Of a stretch of DNA of 64,000 nt, positions 50,780 through 60,072 are shown piece after piece (position 1 is the stretch's first letter; each line of letters starts with the position of its first letter). The stretch is taken from NCBI RefSeq assembly GCF_009498525.1, contig NZ_QSNT01000003.1:847671-911670 (forward strand), written 5' to 3'. This DNA comes from Rhizobium sp. ICMP 5592 (GTDB lineage Bacteria; Pseudomonadota; Alphaproteobacteria; Rhizobiales; Rhizobiaceae). The notes beneath the pieces were generated by a model. It was given only the letters and a program-made list of their open reading frames with translations. It had not been told where the DNA came from and did no database searches. The position numbers and the translations under genes are program-made.

Positions 50780-51946
50780 TCACAAACTCAAAACATACCG
50801 GCTCAACCGCTCCGCAGCATCCTCCACCTGCTTGGGATCGCGCAGGAAGCAGGCGCGCAGGAAGAGTTCGCCGCCTTGGCCGAAGGCCGTTCCCGGCGCG
50901 AGGCCGACGCCGGTCTTGTCGACGATGTCGATGGCGGCCTTGCGGCTGTCGGTGACGCCATCGATCTTCAGGAAGGCGTAAAGAGCGCCGTCCGGCTTCA
51001 GAGTCTGGACGCGGTTGGTGGCGAGCAGGGCATCGCAGAGGATATCGCGTGAGCGGGTGGCCTTGGCGATGTTGGAGCGGACAAAATCATCGCCGTCGTT
51101 CAGTGCGGCAACCGCGCCCTTCTGCATGAATTGCGCCACGCCCGACGTCGAGTACTGCACGAGGTTTTCCATCACCTGGCCAATCTCGGCGGGCGCGACG
51201 ATCCAGCCGACGCGCCAGCCGGTCATCGACCAGTTCTTCGAGAAGGAATTGACGAACATGATCTTGTCGTCGGCCTCCTTGATGTCGAGGAAGGAGGGCG
51301 CCCGACCACCGGCATAATAATAAAGCGCGTAGATCTCGTCGGCCATGATCCAGAGGCCGTGCTGGCGGGCAAGCGCCAGGATGTCGGAGAGGTCCTTGTG
51401 CGTCGCCGTCCAGCCGGTCGGGTTCGACGGCGTGTTGATGAACAGGCCCTTGGTCTTCGGCGTGATCGCCGCCTTCAGCCGTTCGAGGTCAAGCGTCCAC
51501 TTACCATTCTCGAATTGCAGCGGCACGCCGACCGAGCGGGCACCGGCGATCTCGAGCGCGGCGGCGATATTCGGCCAGGCGGGCGACAGGTAGATCATTT
51601 CATCGCCGGGAGACGTGATCGCCTGCACCGAGAGCTGGATCGCCTGCATGCCGGAGCCGGTGACGTAGAAATTCTCCATCGGCAGGGAGACGTCGAAGTG
51701 CCGGGCGTAGTAGGCCGACAGGGCCTGACGCAGTTCCGGAATGCCGCGTTGCCAGGTGTAGAAGGTTTCGCCAGCGTTGAGCGAGGCCATGGCGGCGCGA
51801 TTGATGAAATCCGGCGTCGGCAGATCGCCCTCGCCGACCCAGAGCGGCAGCAGGCCGTCGCGGCCGCGGGCGTAATTCACGACTTCCACGATCCCGCTTT
51901 CGGGCGCTGCCAAGGCGCGCGGGCTGAGGCTATTCAAAATCGACAT
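50780..51946 (-). CDS. PLP-dependent aminotransferase (class I/II)
   Basis: A 388-residue fold-type I aminotransferase. Motifs: YTWQRGIPELRQALSAYYAR, VTGSGMQAIQLSVQAI, NTPSNPTGWTAT, IMADEIYALYYY and the PLP lysine in NSFSKNWSMTGWRVGWIVAP. The start at 51946 (MSILNSLSPR) has GGAG about 8 nt upstream. It probably acts on an amino acid with 2-oxoglutarate or pyruvate; the exact substrate cannot be read from the sequence. Monocistronic, with a strong terminator. Confidence 0.9.
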   Translation of the reverse strand: MSILNSLSPRALAAPESGIVEVVNYARGRDGLLPLWVGEGDLPTPDFINRAAMASLNAGETFYTWQRGIPELRQALSAYYARHFDVSLPMENFYVTGSGMQAIQLSVQAITSPGDEMIYLSPAWPNIAAALEIAGARSVGVPLQFENGKWTLDLERLKAAITPKTKGLFINTPSNPTGWTATHKDLSDILALARQHGLWIMADEIYALYYYAGGRAPSFLDIKEADDKIMFVNSFSKNWSMTGWRVGWIVAPAEIGQVMENLVQYSTSGVAQFMQKGAVAALNDGDDFVRSNIAKATRSRDILCDALLATNRVQTLKPDGALYAFLKIDGVTDSRKAAIDIVDKTGVGLAPGTAFGQGGELFLRACFLRDPKQVEDAAERLSRYVLSL

Positions 51947-52036
51947 GCAAAGTCTCCGGTTTTCGCCTTCATAAAGCAGAACGCCGGACAAATCCCATGA
52001 CTTTGCCTTAGCGACTGATCGATTTCCGTGATGAAT

Positions 52037-52069
52037 AAAAGCCCCGGCCCTTGCGAGGCCGAGGCTTTT
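52037..52069 (-). terminator. Intrinsic terminator after mscL
   Basis: AAAAGCC (52037-52043) pairs with GGCTTTT (52063-52069), and CGGCC (52045-52049) with GGCCG (52057-52061), with a 7-nt loop and one mismatch. Both sides have A/T ends. 24 nt after the mscL stop. Confidence 0.8.
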
Positions 52070-52093
52070 GACGAACAGACCTGTCGAAGCGAC

Positions 52094-52519
52094 TTAGCGC
52101 TTGGCGAGGAGATCGCGGATTTCGGTGAGCAGTTGCACGTCGGCCGGCGGCGGAGCTGCCTCGGCGACCGCTTCGTTCTTGCGCTCGACCTGCTTGCGCA
52201 GCGTGTTCACGCCCTTGACCATCAGGAAAATGATCCAGGCAAGGATCAGGAAGTTGATAAGAACGGTGATGAAGCTACCGTAAGCGAGAACCGCACCCTG
52301 CGCGCGGGCCGCAGCAAGCGTTGGCGCGTTGACCCCCGAGGCGAGGCCGATGAAGTAGTTCGAGAAATCGAAGCCGCCGAAAATCGCGCCGACGATCGGC
52401 ATGATGATATCGTCAACCAATGATTTCACGATGCCACCGAAGGCGCCACCGATGATCACGCCGACTGCGAGATCCATGACATTGCCTTTGGCGATAAATG
52501 CCTTGAATTCATTAAGCAT
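52094..52519 (-). CDS. mscL: Large-conductance mechanosensitive channel MscL
   Basis: A 141-residue inner-membrane channel that opens under osmotic downshock. The N-terminal FKAFIAKGNVMDLAVGVIIG and AFGGIVKSLVDDIIMPIVGA stretches form the S1 helix and pore-lining TM1. TM2 (FITVLINFLILAWIIFLMVK) and the C-terminal helical bundle (LLTEIRDLLAKR) follow. Normal length, with its own terminator. Confidence 0.97.
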   Translation of the reverse strand: MLNEFKAFIAKGNVMDLAVGVIIGGAFGGIVKSLVDDIIMPIVGAIFGGFDFSNYFIGLASGVNAPTLAAARAQGAVLAYGSFITVLINFLILAWIIFLMVKGVNTLRKQVERKNEAVAEAAPPPADVQLLTEIRDLLAKR

Positions 52520-52632
52520 TGACTAGTCCCCTTCGCGTTGCCGTTGAATTCATCGGCAACTATTAGCATCATCTTTTGTATTATTTTTCAATAGCGAAAT
52601 GGCGCGATACTTAACCCGCGGAGGCATATCCC

Positions 52633-52746
52633 ATGGGAATTGTTCAATTTAAGCAATTTTTAAGTGTGATCAGCGGATTGCTTGTTCGTCAGTTGCGGGT
52701 AACACAACCAAAGCCGAGAGAACGTGTCGCCCGCATATCGAGGTGA
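52633..52746 (+). CDS. Possible 37-aa basic small protein
   Basis: The ATG at 52633 follows a strong ribosome site (GGAGG, 8 nt spacing). The frame encodes 37 residues (MGIVQFKQFLSVISGLLVRQ then a basic tail with KPRERVARISR). It lies in the gap between mscL (divergent) and the TetR gene (convergent). No family recognised; may be chance. Confidence 0.35.
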   Translation: MGIVQFKQFLSVISGLLVRQLRVTQPKPRERVARISR

Positions 52747-52769
52747 TTCGCCCAGCGCCGGCCGCTGTT

Positions 52770-53336
52770 TCAGGATTTCACCACCCCTTCCGGTATTATC
52801 CGCGAGATCAGCCCGCGAACGCACTCGGCGTTCGGTGGCTGCTCGAAGAGGATACGGTACATGATCGGCGAGATGACGTAATCCATCAGTTCAGTCAGTG
52901 TCGGGAATGGCTCTCCCCGCTCCTGCGCCCGGGCGATGAGGACGCGCAATTGCTGCTGCGTATAGCCGCTGCACTTTTCCGCATTGGCCGTGTCGGGCAC
53001 CGACAGGATATCCCTGATCATCTCCCGCCCGGCGCCGGAAGACATTTCATCGGCATATTGCTCGGTCCATGCCTGCAGGTCCATGCGAACGCTACCGATC
53101 TCCGCCGGTTCCGTCTCCGGCTGCAGGCGCGATGCCGCGACGTCCGCCAGCAGCTCCTGCAAATCGCCCCAACGGCGATAGATCGTCGACGGCGTCACAT
53201 TGGCACGTTGGGCGATCAGCGGGATCGTCACCTCTGCGCGGTCCATCACGGCCAGCATATCGCGCACCGCCTGATGCACCGAGGCCTGAACCCTGGCGCT
53301 ACGCCCACCCGGACGCGGATTTTCCCTGAAAACCAT
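52770..53336 (-). CDS. TetR-family transcriptional repressor
   Basis: A 188-residue regulator with an N-terminal HTH (TIPLIAQRANVTPSTIYRRW) and a C-terminal helical ligand domain with a TetR_C-type layout. It is divergent from an MFS transporter and likely represses it, as is common for TetR/efflux pairs. The ligand is unknown. Confidence 0.9.
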   Translation of the reverse strand: MVFRENPRPGGRSARVQASVHQAVRDMLAVMDRAEVTIPLIAQRANVTPSTIYRRWGDLQELLADVAASRLQPETEPAEIGSVRMDLQAWTEQYADEMSSGAGREMIRDILSVPDTANAEKCSGYTQQQLRVLIARAQERGEPFPTLTELMDYVISPIMYRILFEQPPNAECVRGLISRIIPEGVVKS

Positions 53337-53398
53337 GAACTATGCCAATCTTTCACTTTGCTGCCGGTGGTGCATGCAAACAGCGACACACCACTAAC

Positions 53399-53436
53399 GC
53401 AAATTATTTGCTTTTAACTGCGCAAGACACTATATC
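53399..53436 (+). promoter_or_regulatory. Predicted MFS promoter overlapped by a palindrome
   Basis: GCAAATTATTTGC (53399-53411) is a perfect 13-bp palindrome. It overlaps a -35-like TTGCTT (53408-53413), with a 17-nt spacer and TATATC (53431-53436). This suits a TetR operator. Confidence 0.5.
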
Positions 53437-53478
53437 CAACCTAACGCAACATCTTAGCTTTAAGGCAGGATATAGGCG

Positions 53479-54690
53479 ATGACTACGATCGAATCCACCG
53501 CCAATTCACAGAACCCGCTCGGCAGACGGTTAGCACCGCTCTTTTATGCCGCCACCAGCGCCACCTTCTTTGCCGCCTCCTCCGCGCCGACGCCGCTCTA
53601 CCGCATCTATCAGCAGGCCTTTACCTTCTCGCCGGTGCTGATCACGGTGATCTTCGCCGTCTATGCCTTCGCGCTCCTCCTCTCACTGCTGATCGTCGGC
53701 TCGATTTCCGATCACCTCGGGCGCCGGCCGGTGGTCTTTGCCTCGCTCCTCCTCAATATGGTGGCGATGGCGCTGTTTTTAATGGCTGACGGTCCGAACT
53801 GGCTGATTGCCGCCCGCATCGTGCAGGGCCTCGCCACGGGTGCCGCGGCAAGCTCGATCGGCGCCGCCCTTGTCGATCTCGATCCCGCCAAGGGGTCGGT
53901 CACCAATAGCATCGCACCTCTGACCGGCATGGCGATCGGCGCGCTCGGTACCAGCGCCCTAGTGCAATATGCGCCGGCGCCGATGTTCCTCGTCTATGCC
54001 GTCGTGCTCGCCCTTCTCGTTGCGCAGGCCGCGTTGCTCTGGCTGATACCGGAAACGACACACCCCAGGGCTGGCCTTTTTGCCTCACTGAAGCCTGAGG
54101 TGATCGTGCCGCCACAGGCTCGCCGGACGTTGCTGGCGCTGACGCCGATCAATATCGCCGTCTGGGCCCTGGCCGGCTTTTATCTCTCGCTAATCCCATC
54201 ACTGGTCAGCACAACGACGGGCAGCACCGCACCCCTCGTCGGCGGCTCAGTCGTCGCAGCGCTGACGATCAGCGCTGCGACGACTGTATTCTTGCTGCGC
54301 AAAAAACCTACAGCAACGTCGCTGACGTTCGGGATATCAACCATGACGCTCGGCATTCTCACCATCGTCGCCGGCGTGCATATGGCTCAAGTGCCGGTCC
54401 TGATCGGTGGCACGCTGATCGCCGGCGCCGGCCTTGGCACCAATTTCCTAGCCGCCGTGCGCAGCATCATGCCGCTCGCCAAGCCCGACGAACGCGCCGG
54501 CCTGCTCTCGACCTACTATATTCAAAGCTACCTAGCCTTCAGCCTCCCCGCCATCCTCGCCGGCTTCCTATCGAAGGCCGTGGGATATACGGAAACCACC
54601 GACATCTACGCGGTCGCTATCCTGCTGCTGGTCGGCAGCGGTGTGCTGGCTCTGTGGGCGGGGCGGGAGAAGGTGGCAGCTTCGACATAA
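53479..54690 (+). CDS. MFS transporter (probable drug/metabolite efflux)
   Basis: A 403-residue inner-membrane protein with about 12 hydrophobic segments. Motif A-like GSISDHLGRRPVVFASLLLN lies after TM2, and ARIVQGLATGAAASSIGAAL is typical of DHA1-type exporters. Paired with a divergent TetR regulator, so efflux of a compound sensed by the regulator is likely. The substrate is unknown. Confidence 0.9.
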   Translation: MTTIESTANSQNPLGRRLAPLFYAATSATFFAASSAPTPLYRIYQQAFTFSPVLITVIFAVYAFALLLSLLIVGSISDHLGRRPVVFASLLLNMVAMALFLMADGPNWLIAARIVQGLATGAAASSIGAALVDLDPAKGSVTNSIAPLTGMAIGALGTSALVQYAPAPMFLVYAVVLALLVAQAALLWLIPETTHPRAGLFASLKPEVIVPPQARRTLLALTPINIAVWALAGFYLSLIPSLVSTTTGSTAPLVGGSVVAALTISAATTVFLLRKKPTATSLTFGISTMTLGILTIVAGVHMAQVPVLIGGTLIAGAGLGTNFLAAVRSIMPLAKPDERAGLLSTYYIQSYLAFSLPAILAGFLSKAVGYTETTDIYAVAILLLVGSGVLALWAGREKVAAST

Positions 54691-54752
54691 GGCGTCCGCC
54701 AACCCGCTACCATCCGTAACGAAGGGACAGTCTTCCAAACGCAGATAATAAA

Positions 54753-54787
54753 AAGGGCCGCTCCCGACAGGAACGGCCCCTTATTTT
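54753..54787. terminator. Bidirectional terminator between MFS and fadJ
   Basis: GGGCCG (54755-54760) pairs with CGGCCC (54774-54779) and TCC (54762-54764) with GGA (54770-54772), around a 5-nt loop. It is bounded by an A-run and TTATTTTT. It separates convergent genes. Confidence 0.8.
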
Positions 54788-54807
54788 TACTCGAGAGAAA
54801 ACGCTTC

Positions 54808-57018
54808 TCAGGCAGCAGCCTTCACACCGTACGGATCAAACCGTCCGTAAAACGTCTCGCCCTTGGCCGCCATGTCCTTCAGCAGAGCCGTCGGCGCGAA
54901 ATGCGCTCCGTAGGTCTTAGCCAGAGTTTCGCAAAGGCTCACGAAGGCCTTGACGCCCATGCCGTCGATGTAGGAGAGCGCGCCGCCGGTATAGGGGGCG
55001 AAACCGAAGCCGAGGATGGAGCCGACGTCTGCTTCGCGCGGATCGGTGACGATGCCCTCTTCCATGGTGCGAGCGGCTTCCAGCGCAATGGTGGCGAGGA
55101 AGCGCTGCTTCAGGACGGTGACGTCGATCTCGTCTGCCTTCTTTTGCGGATAGAGGTCCTTCAGGCCCGGCCACAGCGATTTCTTAGCCGGCTTCGGCGG
55201 ATAGTCGTAGAAGCCCTTGGCGCTCTTGCGGCCCAGGCGACCTTCGCCTTCCACAAGACCGCTGACCAGCTGCATATGGCGCGGATCGACTGCCTTTTCG
55301 CCGAGATCGGCGACCGTTGCCTTGAGGATCTTCAGCGACAGGTCGATGGCGACTTCGTCGTTCAGCGCCAGCGGTCCGACCGGCATGCCGGCCATCTTGG
55401 CGGCATTCTCGATCATCGTTGCGGGCACGCCTTCGATCAGCATGTCATAGGCTTCATGGATATAGCGGAAGACGCAGCGATTGACGAAGAAGCCGCGGGT
55501 GTCGTTGACGACGATCGGCGTCTTCTTGATCGCGGCGACATAGTCGAGTGCCACGGCAAGGGCACGGTCGCCCGTTTCCTTGCCGAGGATGACTTCGGTC
55601 AGCATCATCTTCTCGACCGGCGAGAAGAAATGGACGCCGATGAAGTCGGCCGGACGCTTCGAGTTCTTCGCAAGGCCAGAGATCGGCAGCGTCGATGTAT
55701 TGGAGGCAAAGACGGCGCCGGCCGGCAGCACGGCTTCGACTGCCTCGATGACCGCCTTCTTCACTTCGCGATCCTCGAACACCGCCTCGATCACGAGATC
55801 GGCATCCCTCAGATCGGCATAGTCGGCCGAGGGCGTGATGCGGGAAAGCAGCGCGGCGCCATCTTCATACGTCAGCCGTCCCTTACCAACTGCATCCTTC
55901 ACCAGGCCTTCGCCGACGCTCTTGCCCTTTTCAGCCGCTTCCGTGTCGCGGTCGATCAGGGTGACCGGGATACCCGCAGCGGCGGTCACATAGGCGATGG
56001 AAGCGCCCATGAAGCCGGCGCCGACGACGCCGACTTTCTTCAGCACCGTCTTGGGTTGTCCGGCCGGGCGGCGGGCGCCCTTGCCGAGTTCCTGCAGGGA
56101 GATGAACAGCGAACGGATCATCGAATAGGCTTCGGTGGTCTGCAGCACTTGGGTGAAATAGCGCTGCTCGATTTTCAGGCCGGTGTCGAAAGGCACCTGC
56201 AGACCCTCATAGACGCATTTGAGAATGGCAAGTGCCGCCGGATAATTGCCCGAGGTTTCACGGCGCAGGATAGCCGGTGCAGCCGGCCAGAGTTGCGCGG
56301 AGGCCGGCGTCCAGATGCCGCCGCCGGGCGCCTTGAAGCCCTTTTCATCCCAGGGTGCCACAGGCTTCAGCCCGTCCTTGATCATCTGCTTGGCGGCCGG
56401 GATCAGCTGATCCGGCTCGACCACCTGATGCACCAGGTTCATCGCCTTGGCGCGCACCGCCGTCAGCGACTGACCGGTGGTCATCATCTGCAAGGCCGAC
56501 TGCGCATCGGTCAGCCGCGACACGCGCTGCGTGCCGCCCGCGCCCGGGAAGATGCCGACCTTGACTTCAGGCAGCGCGATCTTGACGCTCTTGGCGCTGG
56601 AGGCGACGCGGCCGTGGCAGGCGAGCGACAGCTCGAAGGCGCCGCCCATGCAGGTGCCGTTGATCGCCGAGACCCACGGCTTGCCGCAGGTTTCGAGCTT
56701 GCGGAACAGACCGGTCATGCGTCCCACGAGATCAAAGAGTTTCTGCGCGGCGCCAGCCGGCTCCTTCGCCTTCTCGTCCTGATAGAAGGAGAACATTGAC
56801 TTGATCATCGAGAGATCAGCGCCGCCGGAGAAGGAAGACTTGCCGGAGGTGAACACCACGCCTTTGATCGCCGCGTCGGCAACGGTCGCGTCGATGATGG
56901 CGTTCAGCTCGTCCATCACCTCGGCGGTGAAGACGTTCATGGATTTGCCGGGCATGTCCCAGGTGACGAGTGCGATGCCGTCTGTGTCGGTCTCGATGGT
57001 GAAATTTGTGTAAGCCAT
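54808..57018 (-). CDS. fadJ: Fatty acid oxidation complex alpha subunit, FadJ/FadB-like
   Basis: A 736-residue bifunctional enoyl-CoA hydratase/3-hydroxyacyl-CoA dehydrogenase of beta-oxidation. The N-terminal crotonase domain has FSGGADLSMIKSM and AINGTCMGGAFELSLACHGR with the catalytic Glu in LPEVKVGIFPGAGGTQRVSR. The dehydrogenase domain has VGVVGAGFMGASIAYVTAAA and GVHFFSPVEKMMLTEVILGK, then the HCDH C-terminal repeats. It ends in a terminator and is the last gene of the leftward operon after the thiolase. Confidence 0.95.
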   Translation of the reverse strand: MAYTNFTIETDTDGIALVTWDMPGKSMNVFTAEVMDELNAIIDATVADAAIKGVVFTSGKSSFSGGADLSMIKSMFSFYQDEKAKEPAGAAQKLFDLVGRMTGLFRKLETCGKPWVSAINGTCMGGAFELSLACHGRVASSAKSVKIALPEVKVGIFPGAGGTQRVSRLTDAQSALQMMTTGQSLTAVRAKAMNLVHQVVEPDQLIPAAKQMIKDGLKPVAPWDEKGFKAPGGGIWTPASAQLWPAAPAILRRETSGNYPAALAILKCVYEGLQVPFDTGLKIEQRYFTQVLQTTEAYSMIRSLFISLQELGKGARRPAGQPKTVLKKVGVVGAGFMGASIAYVTAAAGIPVTLIDRDTEAAEKGKSVGEGLVKDAVGKGRLTYEDGAALLSRITPSADYADLRDADLVIEAVFEDREVKKAVIEAVEAVLPAGAVFASNTSTLPISGLAKNSKRPADFIGVHFFSPVEKMMLTEVILGKETGDRALAVALDYVAAIKKTPIVVNDTRGFFVNRCVFRYIHEAYDMLIEGVPATMIENAAKMAGMPVGPLALNDEVAIDLSLKILKATVADLGEKAVDPRHMQLVSGLVEGEGRLGRKSAKGFYDYPPKPAKKSLWPGLKDLYPQKKADEIDVTVLKQRFLATIALEAARTMEEGIVTDPREADVGSILGFGFAPYTGGALSYIDGMGVKAFVSLCETLAKTYGAHFAPTALLKDMAAKGETFYGRFDPYGVKAAA

Positions 57019-57031
57019 TGCTTTCCCTCCC

Positions 57032-58240
57032 TCAGACGCGTTCGACGATCGTGGCCGTGCCCATGCCGGCGCCGATGCAGAGCGTGACCAGCGCAGTATT
57101 GAGGTCGCGGCGCTCCAGTTCGTCCAGCACGGTGCCGAGGATCATCGCGCCGGTCGCGCCGAGCGGATGGCCCATGGCGATGGCGCCACCATTGACGTTG
57201 ATCTTGTCATGCGGAATGTCGAAAGCCTGCATGTAGCGCAGCACGACGGCGGCGAAGGCTTCGTTGAGCTCGAACAGATCGATGTCTGCAAGCGTCAAGC
57301 CGCTGCGCTTCAGGAGCTTCTCGGTAACGTCGACCGGGCCGGTCAGCATCAGCGCCGGGTCGGAGCCGATATTGGCGAAGGCCTTGATGCGGCCGCGCGG
57401 CTTCAGCCCCATGCTCTCCCCGCCCGCCTTGGAGCCGAGCAGCACGGCGGCGGCACCGTCGACAATGCCGGAGGAATTGCCAGCGTGATGCACGTAGTTG
57501 ATGCGTTCGACTTCCGGATGCGCCTGAATGCCGACGGCTTCGAAGCCGCCCATCTCGCCGGGCATCTGGAAGGACGGATTGAGCGAGGCCAGCGCCTGCA
57601 TGTCCGTGCCGGGACGCATATGCTCGTCGCGGTCCAGAATGGTCAGGCCGTTGATATCCTTCACCGGCACGACGGAATTCTTGAAATAGCCCTTCTCCCA
57701 GGCATTGGCCGCCCGCTTCTGGCTCTCAACCGCATAGGCGTCGACGTCGTCGCGGGAGAAGCCGTATTTGGTGGCGATCAGGTCGGCGGAGACGCCCTGC
57801 GGCATGAAATAGGCCGGGAAATTCACGGAGGGATCCATGAACCAGGCACCGCCGGACATGCCGAGGCCGACGCGCGACATGCTCTCGACGCCGCCGGCGA
57901 TGACGATATCGTCTGCCCCTTGAGCGATCTTTGCTGCGCCGAAATTCACGGCATCGAGGCCGGAAGCGCAGAAGCGGGAAATCTGCATGCCAGGTGCTTT
58001 GGTGGAGTAGCCCGCTTCGAAGGCAGCGCCCCTCGGGATGACGGCGCCGGCTTCCATGACCGGATCGACGCAGCCCATAATGATGTCGTCCACCGTTCCG
58101 GTGTCGAGGCCGTTGCGATCGCGGATCGCCTCCAGCGTCTTGGCGGCCAGACGGACGGACGGCACCTCGTGCAGCGATCCATCCTTCTTGCCACGCCCGC
58201 GCGGCGTACGCACATGGTCGTAAATGAAAACCTCAGTCAT
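57032..58240 (-). CDS. fadA: Acetyl-CoA acyltransferase (thiolase)
   Basis: A 402-residue thiolase that performs the last step of beta-oxidation. Catalytic C91 in ISRFCASGLDAVNFGAA, the GHPLGATGA motif in NVNGGAIAMGHPLGATGAMI, and the second cysteine in LCIGAGMGTATIVE. Located between the acyl-CoA dehydrogenase and FadJ genes. 13 nt before fadJ. Confidence 0.95.
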   Translation of the reverse strand: MTEVFIYDHVRTPRGRGKKDGSLHEVPSVRLAAKTLEAIRDRNGLDTGTVDDIIMGCVDPVMEAGAVIPRGAAFEAGYSTKAPGMQISRFCASGLDAVNFGAAKIAQGADDIVIAGGVESMSRVGLGMSGGAWFMDPSVNFPAYFMPQGVSADLIATKYGFSRDDVDAYAVESQKRAANAWEKGYFKNSVVPVKDINGLTILDRDEHMRPGTDMQALASLNPSFQMPGEMGGFEAVGIQAHPEVERINYVHHAGNSSGIVDGAAAVLLGSKAGGESMGLKPRGRIKAFANIGSDPALMLTGPVDVTEKLLKRSGLTLADIDLFELNEAFAAVVLRYMQAFDIPHDKINVNGGAIAMGHPLGATGAMILGTVLDELERRDLNTALVTLCIGAGMGTATIVERV

Positions 58241-58275
58241 GTCTCATCTCCCTTCGGCGACAAGCGCCGTTCTGT

Positions 58276-60072
58276 TCAGAAGGCTTCCGCGGCCAGTTCC
58301 ATCATCGTGTCGGCGCCGGCCTCGATGCGGGTCTTGCGCAGTGCCGTTTCCGGCATGATGCGCTCCATGTAGAACCGCGCCGTGACAAGCTTGTTCTTCA
58401 GATAATCCTCGCGCGCCGTATCGCCGCGGGCAAGACCATCCTGCGCCGCCTTCGCCATCTTCGCCCACATATAGCCGAGGACGACGAGGCCGAAGAGGTG
58501 CATGTAGTCGGTCGAGCCGGCACCGGCATTGTCGGGCTTGGCCATGGCATTCTGCATGAACCACATGGTCGCGGCCTGCACGTCGTTCAAGCCCTTCTTC
58601 AGCTGCTTGGTGAAGAAAGCCAGCTGCTCGTCATTGCGGTTCTCTTCGCAGAAATCGCCGATTTCCTTGAACAGGGCCATGATGGCGCGGCCGCCGTTCA
58701 GCGCCAGCTTTCGGCCGACGAGATCGAGCGCTTGAATGCCGTTGGCGCCCTCATAGATCATGGTGATGCGGGCGTCGCGAACATACTGGCTCATGCCATG
58801 CTCTTCGATATAGCCGTGACCGCCGAAGACCTGCTGCGCCATGACGGCATGGTCGAAGCCCTTGTCGGTCAGGACGCCCTTGAGGATCGGCGTCGCCAGA
58901 CCGAGGATATCGTCGGCCGCCTGCCGCTCTTTCTCGTCCTGCGAACGATGGGCGATGTCCGATTTCAGCGCCGTCCAAAGCAGAAAGGCTCGGCCGGCCT
59001 CGTTGAAGGCCCGGATGGTCATCAGCGTGCGGCGGATATCGGGATGGACGATGATCGGATCGGCCTTCTTGTCCGGCGCCTTCGGGCCTGAGAGCGAGCG
59101 GCCCTGGATGCGGTCACGGGCATAGGCGGCGGCATTCTGGTAGGCGATCTCCGCGATCGACAAGCCCTGCAGGCCGACGCCGAGGCGGGCCTCGTTCATC
59201 ATCACGAACATGGCGTTGAGGCCCTTGTTCTCGGCACCGATGAGGAAGCCGGTCGCTTCGTCATAGTTCATGACGCAGGTGGCGTTGCCGTGAATGCCCA
59301 TCTTGTGCTCGATCGCGCCGCACGAAACCGGATTGCGGGCGCCGAGCGAGCCGTCTTCCTTGACGAGGAACTTCGGCACGATGAACAGCGAGATGCCCTT
59401 GGTGCCTTCCGGCGCGCCCTCGATGCGGGCAAGCACCAGATGGACGATATTGCCGGTCATGTCGTGTTCACCGGCGGAGATGAAGATCTTCTGGCCGGAA
59501 ATCTTGTAGCTGCCGTCGCCTTGAGGCACTGCCTTGGTGCGCAGCAGGCCGAGATCGGTGCCGCAATGCGGCTCGGTGAGGTTCATGGTGCCGGACCAGG
59601 TGCCCTCGACCATCTTCGGGAGATACGTGCGCTTCTGCTCGTCGGAACCATGTACAAGGATCGCGGCAATCGCGCCCTGCGTCAGGCCCGGATACATCAT
59701 CAGCGACATGTTGGCGGCGGAGGTATATTCGCCGACAGCGGCGTGCAGCGTATAGGGAAGTCCCTGCCCGCCGAATTCTTCCGGCATGGCAAGGCCGATC
59801 CAGCCGCCTTCGCAATAGGCCTGATACCCCTGCTTGAAACCCTTCGGCGTCGAGACCGTGGCGTCGTCGTGGCGCACGCAGCCCTCCTGATCGCCGGAAT
59901 AGTTCAGCGGGAAAAGCACCTCTTCCGCGAGCTTGGCCGCCTCACCGACGATCGCTTCGATCATGTCGGGGCTAGCATCGGCAAAACCCGGCAGATTGTT
60001 GTAGCGTTCCAGCCCAAGTACATCGTTCAGGACGAAGAGCGTATCGGTCACCGGGGCCTTGTAGACTGGCAT
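58276..60072 (-). CDS. Acyl-CoA dehydrogenase (long, C-terminally extended type)
   Basis: A 598-residue FAD enzyme that introduces the double bond of an acyl-CoA. Motifs: MNLTEPHCGTDLGLLRTKAV (FAD and substrate loop), a catalytic-base region VFGGHGYIEEHGMSQYVRDA then IYEGANGIQALDLVGRKLAL, and a C-terminal domain (about 480-598) as in DmdC and related long acyl-CoA dehydrogenases. First gene of the operon with thiolase and fadJ. Fatty acyl-CoA is the likely substrate; a methylthiopropionyl-type substrate cannot be excluded. Confidence 0.92.
   Translation of the reverse strand: MPVYKAPVTDTLFVLNDVLGLERYNNLPGFADASPDMIEAIVGEAAKLAEEVLFPLNYSGDQEGCVRHDDATVSTPKGFKQGYQAYCEGGWIGLAMPEEFGGQGLPYTLHAAVGEYTSAANMSLMMYPGLTQGAIAAILVHGSDEQKRTYLPKMVEGTWSGTMNLTEPHCGTDLGLLRTKAVPQGDGSYKISGQKIFISAGEHDMTGNIVHLVLARIEGAPEGTKGISLFIVPKFLVKEDGSLGARNPVSCGAIEHKMGIHGNATCVMNYDEATGFLIGAENKGLNAMFVMMNEARLGVGLQGLSIAEIAYQNAAAYARDRIQGRSLSGPKAPDKKADPIIVHPDIRRTLMTIRAFNEAGRAFLLWTALKSDIAHRSQDEKERQAADDILGLATPILKGVLTDKGFDHAVMAQQVFGGHGYIEEHGMSQYVRDARITMIYEGANGIQALDLVGRKLALNGGRAIMALFKEIGDFCEENRNDEQLAFFTKQLKKGLNDVQAATMWFMQNAMAKPDNAGAGSTDYMHLFGLVVLGYMWAKMAKAAQDGLARGDTAREDYLKNKLVTARFYMERIMPETALRKTRIEAGADTMMELAAEAF

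Noticed and set aside
54901..56799. 632-aa plus-strand open frame
   Set aside because: Antisense to fadJ, whose domains are clear.
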